From contig CAJBQQ010000162.1 of the NCBI GenBank assembly GCA_903957805.1, positions 1 through 15,473 on the forward strand: a DNA stretch of 15,473 bases, in the 5' to 3' direction. Origin of the DNA: an uncultured Pseudomonadota bacterium. GTDB taxonomy: Bacteria > Pseudomonadota > Gammaproteobacteria > Burkholderiales > Nitrosomonadaceae. The translations under genes and the position numbers were made by a program. Shown in pieces: positions 13,616-15,473 of the stretch. The notes below the pieces were generated by a model. The model had not been told where the DNA came from and did no database searches. It saw nothing but the letters and a program-made list of their open reading frames with translations. The number at the start of each line of letters is the position of its first letter. Position 1 is the stretch's first letter.

Positions 13616-14995
13616 ATGTTGAAAGCCCCTGAACTTTTACTCCCTGCTGGTTCGCTCGATAAAATGCGCGCCGCGTATGCCTTTGGTGCAGATGCGGTTT
13701 ATGCCGGTCAACCGCGGTATTCCATGCGCGCCCGTAACAATGAATTTGGTTTGGAGCAGATACGCACGGGGATCGCTGAAGCGCATTCGATAGGTAAGAA
13801 ATTTCTCGTTGCCAGTAATATCATTCCACACAATGCGAAAGTAAAGACTTACTTGGCTGACATGGAGCCTGTGATAGCTATGAAACCGGATGCACTGATC
13901 ATGGCCGATCCCGGACTCATTATGTTGGTTCGGGAGAAATGGCCGGAAGTGCCGATACATCTATCCGTTCAAGCCAATACGGTTAATTATGCTGGGGTAA
14001 AGTTTTGGAAAAAAATGGGATTGACACGGGTAATCCTGTCGCGCGAATTGTCACTCGATGAAGTTGAAGAGATTCGCCAGTTGTGTCCAGATATGGAGCT
14101 GGAAGTTTTTGTTCATGGCGCATTATGTATCGCTTATTCAGGACGTTGTCTCTTGTCAGGGTATTTTAATCACCGCGACCCTAACCAAGGTACTTGCACT
14201 AATTCTTGCCGATGGGATTACAAGGTTAAGTCAGCTGAAGAAGATGCCAGCGGCGACATACGGGACGTGCAAAAGATTGATTTTGATTTTAATCAGGCGC
14301 TCACGCAATCAAATGGGGAATCTGGTTTCCTCGCAAGTGGAGGTGGGAGTGATGCGATTAAACGTCACCCTGCCGCCGACCAGGTCTATCTGATCGAAGA
14401 GAAAGAACGTCCAGGTCAGTTGATGCCCATCATGGAAGATGAGCATGGGACCTACATTATGAATTCTAAAGATCTTCGAGCCGTAGAGCACGTTGAGCGT
14501 TTAGTCCGAATCGGCGTGGATTCACTAAAAATTGAAGGACGTACCAAGTCAGTATATTACGTTGCTCGTACTGCGCAGGTTTATCGTAAAGCAATAGACG
14601 ACGCGGTATCAGGAAATCCTTTGGACCCCACTTTGCTAGGCGAGTTGGAGGGACTGGCTAATCGCGGCTATACGGATGGTTTTTACCAACGGCATCATGC
14701 CAGCGACACGCAGAATTATCTGCGGGGGCATTCGGAATCGAATCGGAGCCAGTATGTGGGTGACATTACTAGTTTCGACGTAGTCAGCGGAATGGCTGAG
14801 GTGCTTGTGAAGAACCGCTTTCAGGTCGGTGATCGGCTGGAAATCATTCACCCCTCCGGCAATAGAGTGATTGAACTTACGAATATGCAAAGCCCAAATG
14901 GTGAATCGGTTCAGGTCGCACCGGGCAGCGGGTACCGGGTCAAGATCCCCTTGACAGGCAATATTGAAAAAGCTCTCGTAGCTAGGCTGCTGTGA
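13616..14995 (+). CDS. trhP: tRNA U34 5-hydroxylation protein TrhP (peptidase U32 family, YegQ)
   Basis: E. coli TrhP (YegQ) takes part in the prephenate-dependent, oxygen-independent hydroxylation of U34 in certain tRNAs. Despite the U32 peptidase name, it is a tRNA-modification factor. The protein has 459 aa (E. coli 453). PELLLPAGSLDKMR (5-18), GADAVYAGQPRYS (24-36), DPGLIMLVRE (98-107), LSVQAN (116-121) and VFVHGALC are conserved. The four cysteines expected to hold the Fe-S cluster are Cys171, Cys178, Cys194 and Cys198. DEHGTYIMNSKDLRAVEH and SLKIEGRTKSVYY follow, then a C-terminal domain ending in VAPGSGYRVKIPL-like sequence. A linker at about 201-255 is some 16 residues longer than in E. 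coli and is rich in Asp, Ser and Gly. It is divergent from dnaE and convergent with the hydrolase gene. Confidence 0.95.
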   Translation: MLKAPELLLPAGSLDKMRAAYAFGADAVYAGQPRYSMRARNNEFGLEQIRTGIAEAHSIGKKFLVASNIIPHNAKVKTYLADMEPVIAMKPDALIMADPGLIMLVREKWPEVPIHLSVQANTVNYAGVKFWKKMGLTRVILSRELSLDEVEEIRQLCPDMELEVFVHGALCIAYSGRCLLSGYFNHRDPNQGTCTNSCRWDYKVKSAEEDASGDIRDVQKIDFDFNQALTQSNGESGFLASGGGSDAIKRHPAADQVYLIEEKERPGQLMPIMEDEHGTYIMNSKDLRAVEHVERLVRIGVDSLKIEGRTKSVYYVARTAQVYRKAIDDAVSGNPLDPTLLGELEGLANRGYTDGFYQRHHASDTQNYLRGHSESNRSQYVGDITSFDVVSGMAEVLVKNRFQVGDRLEIIHPSGNRVIELTNMQSPNGESVQVAPGSGYRVKIPLTGNIEKALVARLL

Positions 14996-15006
14996 TTGTT
15001 AGCTAC
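14978..15006. terminator. weak hairpin at the convergent trhP/hydrolase boundary
   Basis: GTAGCTA (14978-14984) and TAGCTAC (15000-15006) are perfect 7-base arms spanning the trhP stop codon, with a 15-base loop. No U-run follows on either strand. The gap between the two convergent stops is only 48 bases, so any shared terminator would have to be here. Confidence 0.25.
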
Positions 15007-15043
15007 AGATTATGATCGTATTTGGAATAAGTGCCATCAGAAT

Positions 15044-15473
15044 TCAGTCGGGAGTACTTCGACCGACTTGATTTTGGAAGAAGTTGATTACCCTTTTCGG
15101 TAGCCACGTTAATCTGCCAGGAAATGGCGAACTCAAGAATCCCGCGTGCCCCCCTTGTTCGGGAAATTCCAGCGTAACTGCAGATGAAACATCCGCTTTT
15201 GTCGGTAGTGCGGAGGAGGGCATGAAGGGATCATTGAGGGCGTTGATAACCAAAGTGGGTACTTGAACGTGCTTGAGCCACTGCTTGCTACTGGACTGTC
15301 TCCAGTACTCGTCGGTGTTTTGAAACCCGTGTAGCGGCGCGGTTACGGCATTATCAAATTGATATATTGTAGTGCATGCGGCTACTGCGGCAGCATCAAG
15401 CGAACCTGGGAAACGAGCGATTTTATCCAGAGCTTTGAATTTTAGCGTATCAAGAAAGTGACGAGTATAGACT
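15044..15473 (-). CDS. alpha/beta hydrolase, YheT-like (3' part; 5' end outside window)
   Basis: The minus-strand frame is open from the window edge to TGA at 15046-15044, giving 142 residues, a bit less than half of a YheT-type hydrolase (about 320-340 aa). The YheT-like blocks are FDNAVTAPLHGFQNTDEYW, then VPTLVINALNDPFMP carrying the likely catalytic Asp, then GGHAGFL carrying the catalytic His. The nucleophile Ser and oxyanion-hole region would be upstream, outside the window. An internal ATG (15253) is not the start, since homology continues well before it. The physiological substrate of this family is not established, although related proteins hydrolyse small esters. It is convergent with trhP. 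Confidence 0.88.
   Translation of the reverse strand, partial: VYTRHFLDTLKFKALDKIARFPGSLDAAAVAACTTIYQFDNAVTAPLHGFQNTDEYWRQSSSKQWLKHVQVPTLVINALNDPFMPSSALPTKADVSSAVTLEFPEQGGHAGFLSSPFPGRLTWLPKRVINFFQNQVGRSTPD

Noticed and set aside
15044..15253. A separate 69-aa small protein gene starting at the internal ATG
   Set aside because: The frame stays open to the window edge and the upstream residues match YheT-type hydrolases, so it is the C-terminal part of a larger gene.

Overview
The window is an ordinary stretch of a Gram-negative proteobacterial chromosome. Its approximately balanced base composition, E. coli-like but clearly diverged housekeeping proteins, and gene order suggest a betaproteobacterium, possibly of the Nitrosomonadales/Nitrosomonas type. 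That assignment is inferred from gene content and style, not from a database search. I see no insertion sequence, phage gene, CRISPR array, tRNA or rRNA, and no stretch over 300 bases lacks a gene.

Layout. (1) Positions 1-3436, plus strand: the sulfate/thiosulfate ABC importer, with the 3' part of the periplasmic sulfate-binding protein gene sbp, the two permeases cysT and cysW, and the ATPase cysA, packed with overlaps as one operon. (2) Positions 3562-6026, plus strand: a MepM-like M23 (LytM) murein endopeptidase and anmK (anhydro-N-acetylmuramic acid kinase), together covering cell-wall cleavage and recycling. (3) Positions 6136-8814, minus strand: argC, a membrane-anchored coiled-coil protein of unknown function (DUF6776-like), a bactofilin, and erpA, convergent with anmK across a strong hairpin. 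(4) Positions 8947-9887, minus strand: the rplM-rpsI ribosomal-protein operon, with a near-consensus promoter and a classical intrinsic terminator. (5) Positions 9949-13506, minus strand: dnaE, the replicative DNA polymerase III alpha subunit. (6) Positions 13616-14995, plus strand: trhP/yegQ, a U32-family tRNA U34 hydroxylation protein, divergent from dnaE. (7) Positions 15044-15473, minus strand: the 3' part of a YheT-like alpha/beta hydrolase gene, cut by the window edge.

How the genes work together. Sulfate import feeds assimilation. The M23 endopeptidase and AnmK act at opposite ends of peptidoglycan turnover, and the bactofilin with its translationally coupled membrane partner is the likeliest cell-shape or envelope module. 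The rest is core information processing and arginine synthesis.

I did not find a convincing undescribed multi-gene system. The points most worth checking are the poorly characterised bactofilin/DUF6776 pair, an inverted repeat that overlaps the rplM promoter and also looks like a terminator on the opposite strand, and the dyad symmetries in the dnaE/trhP divergent promoter region.
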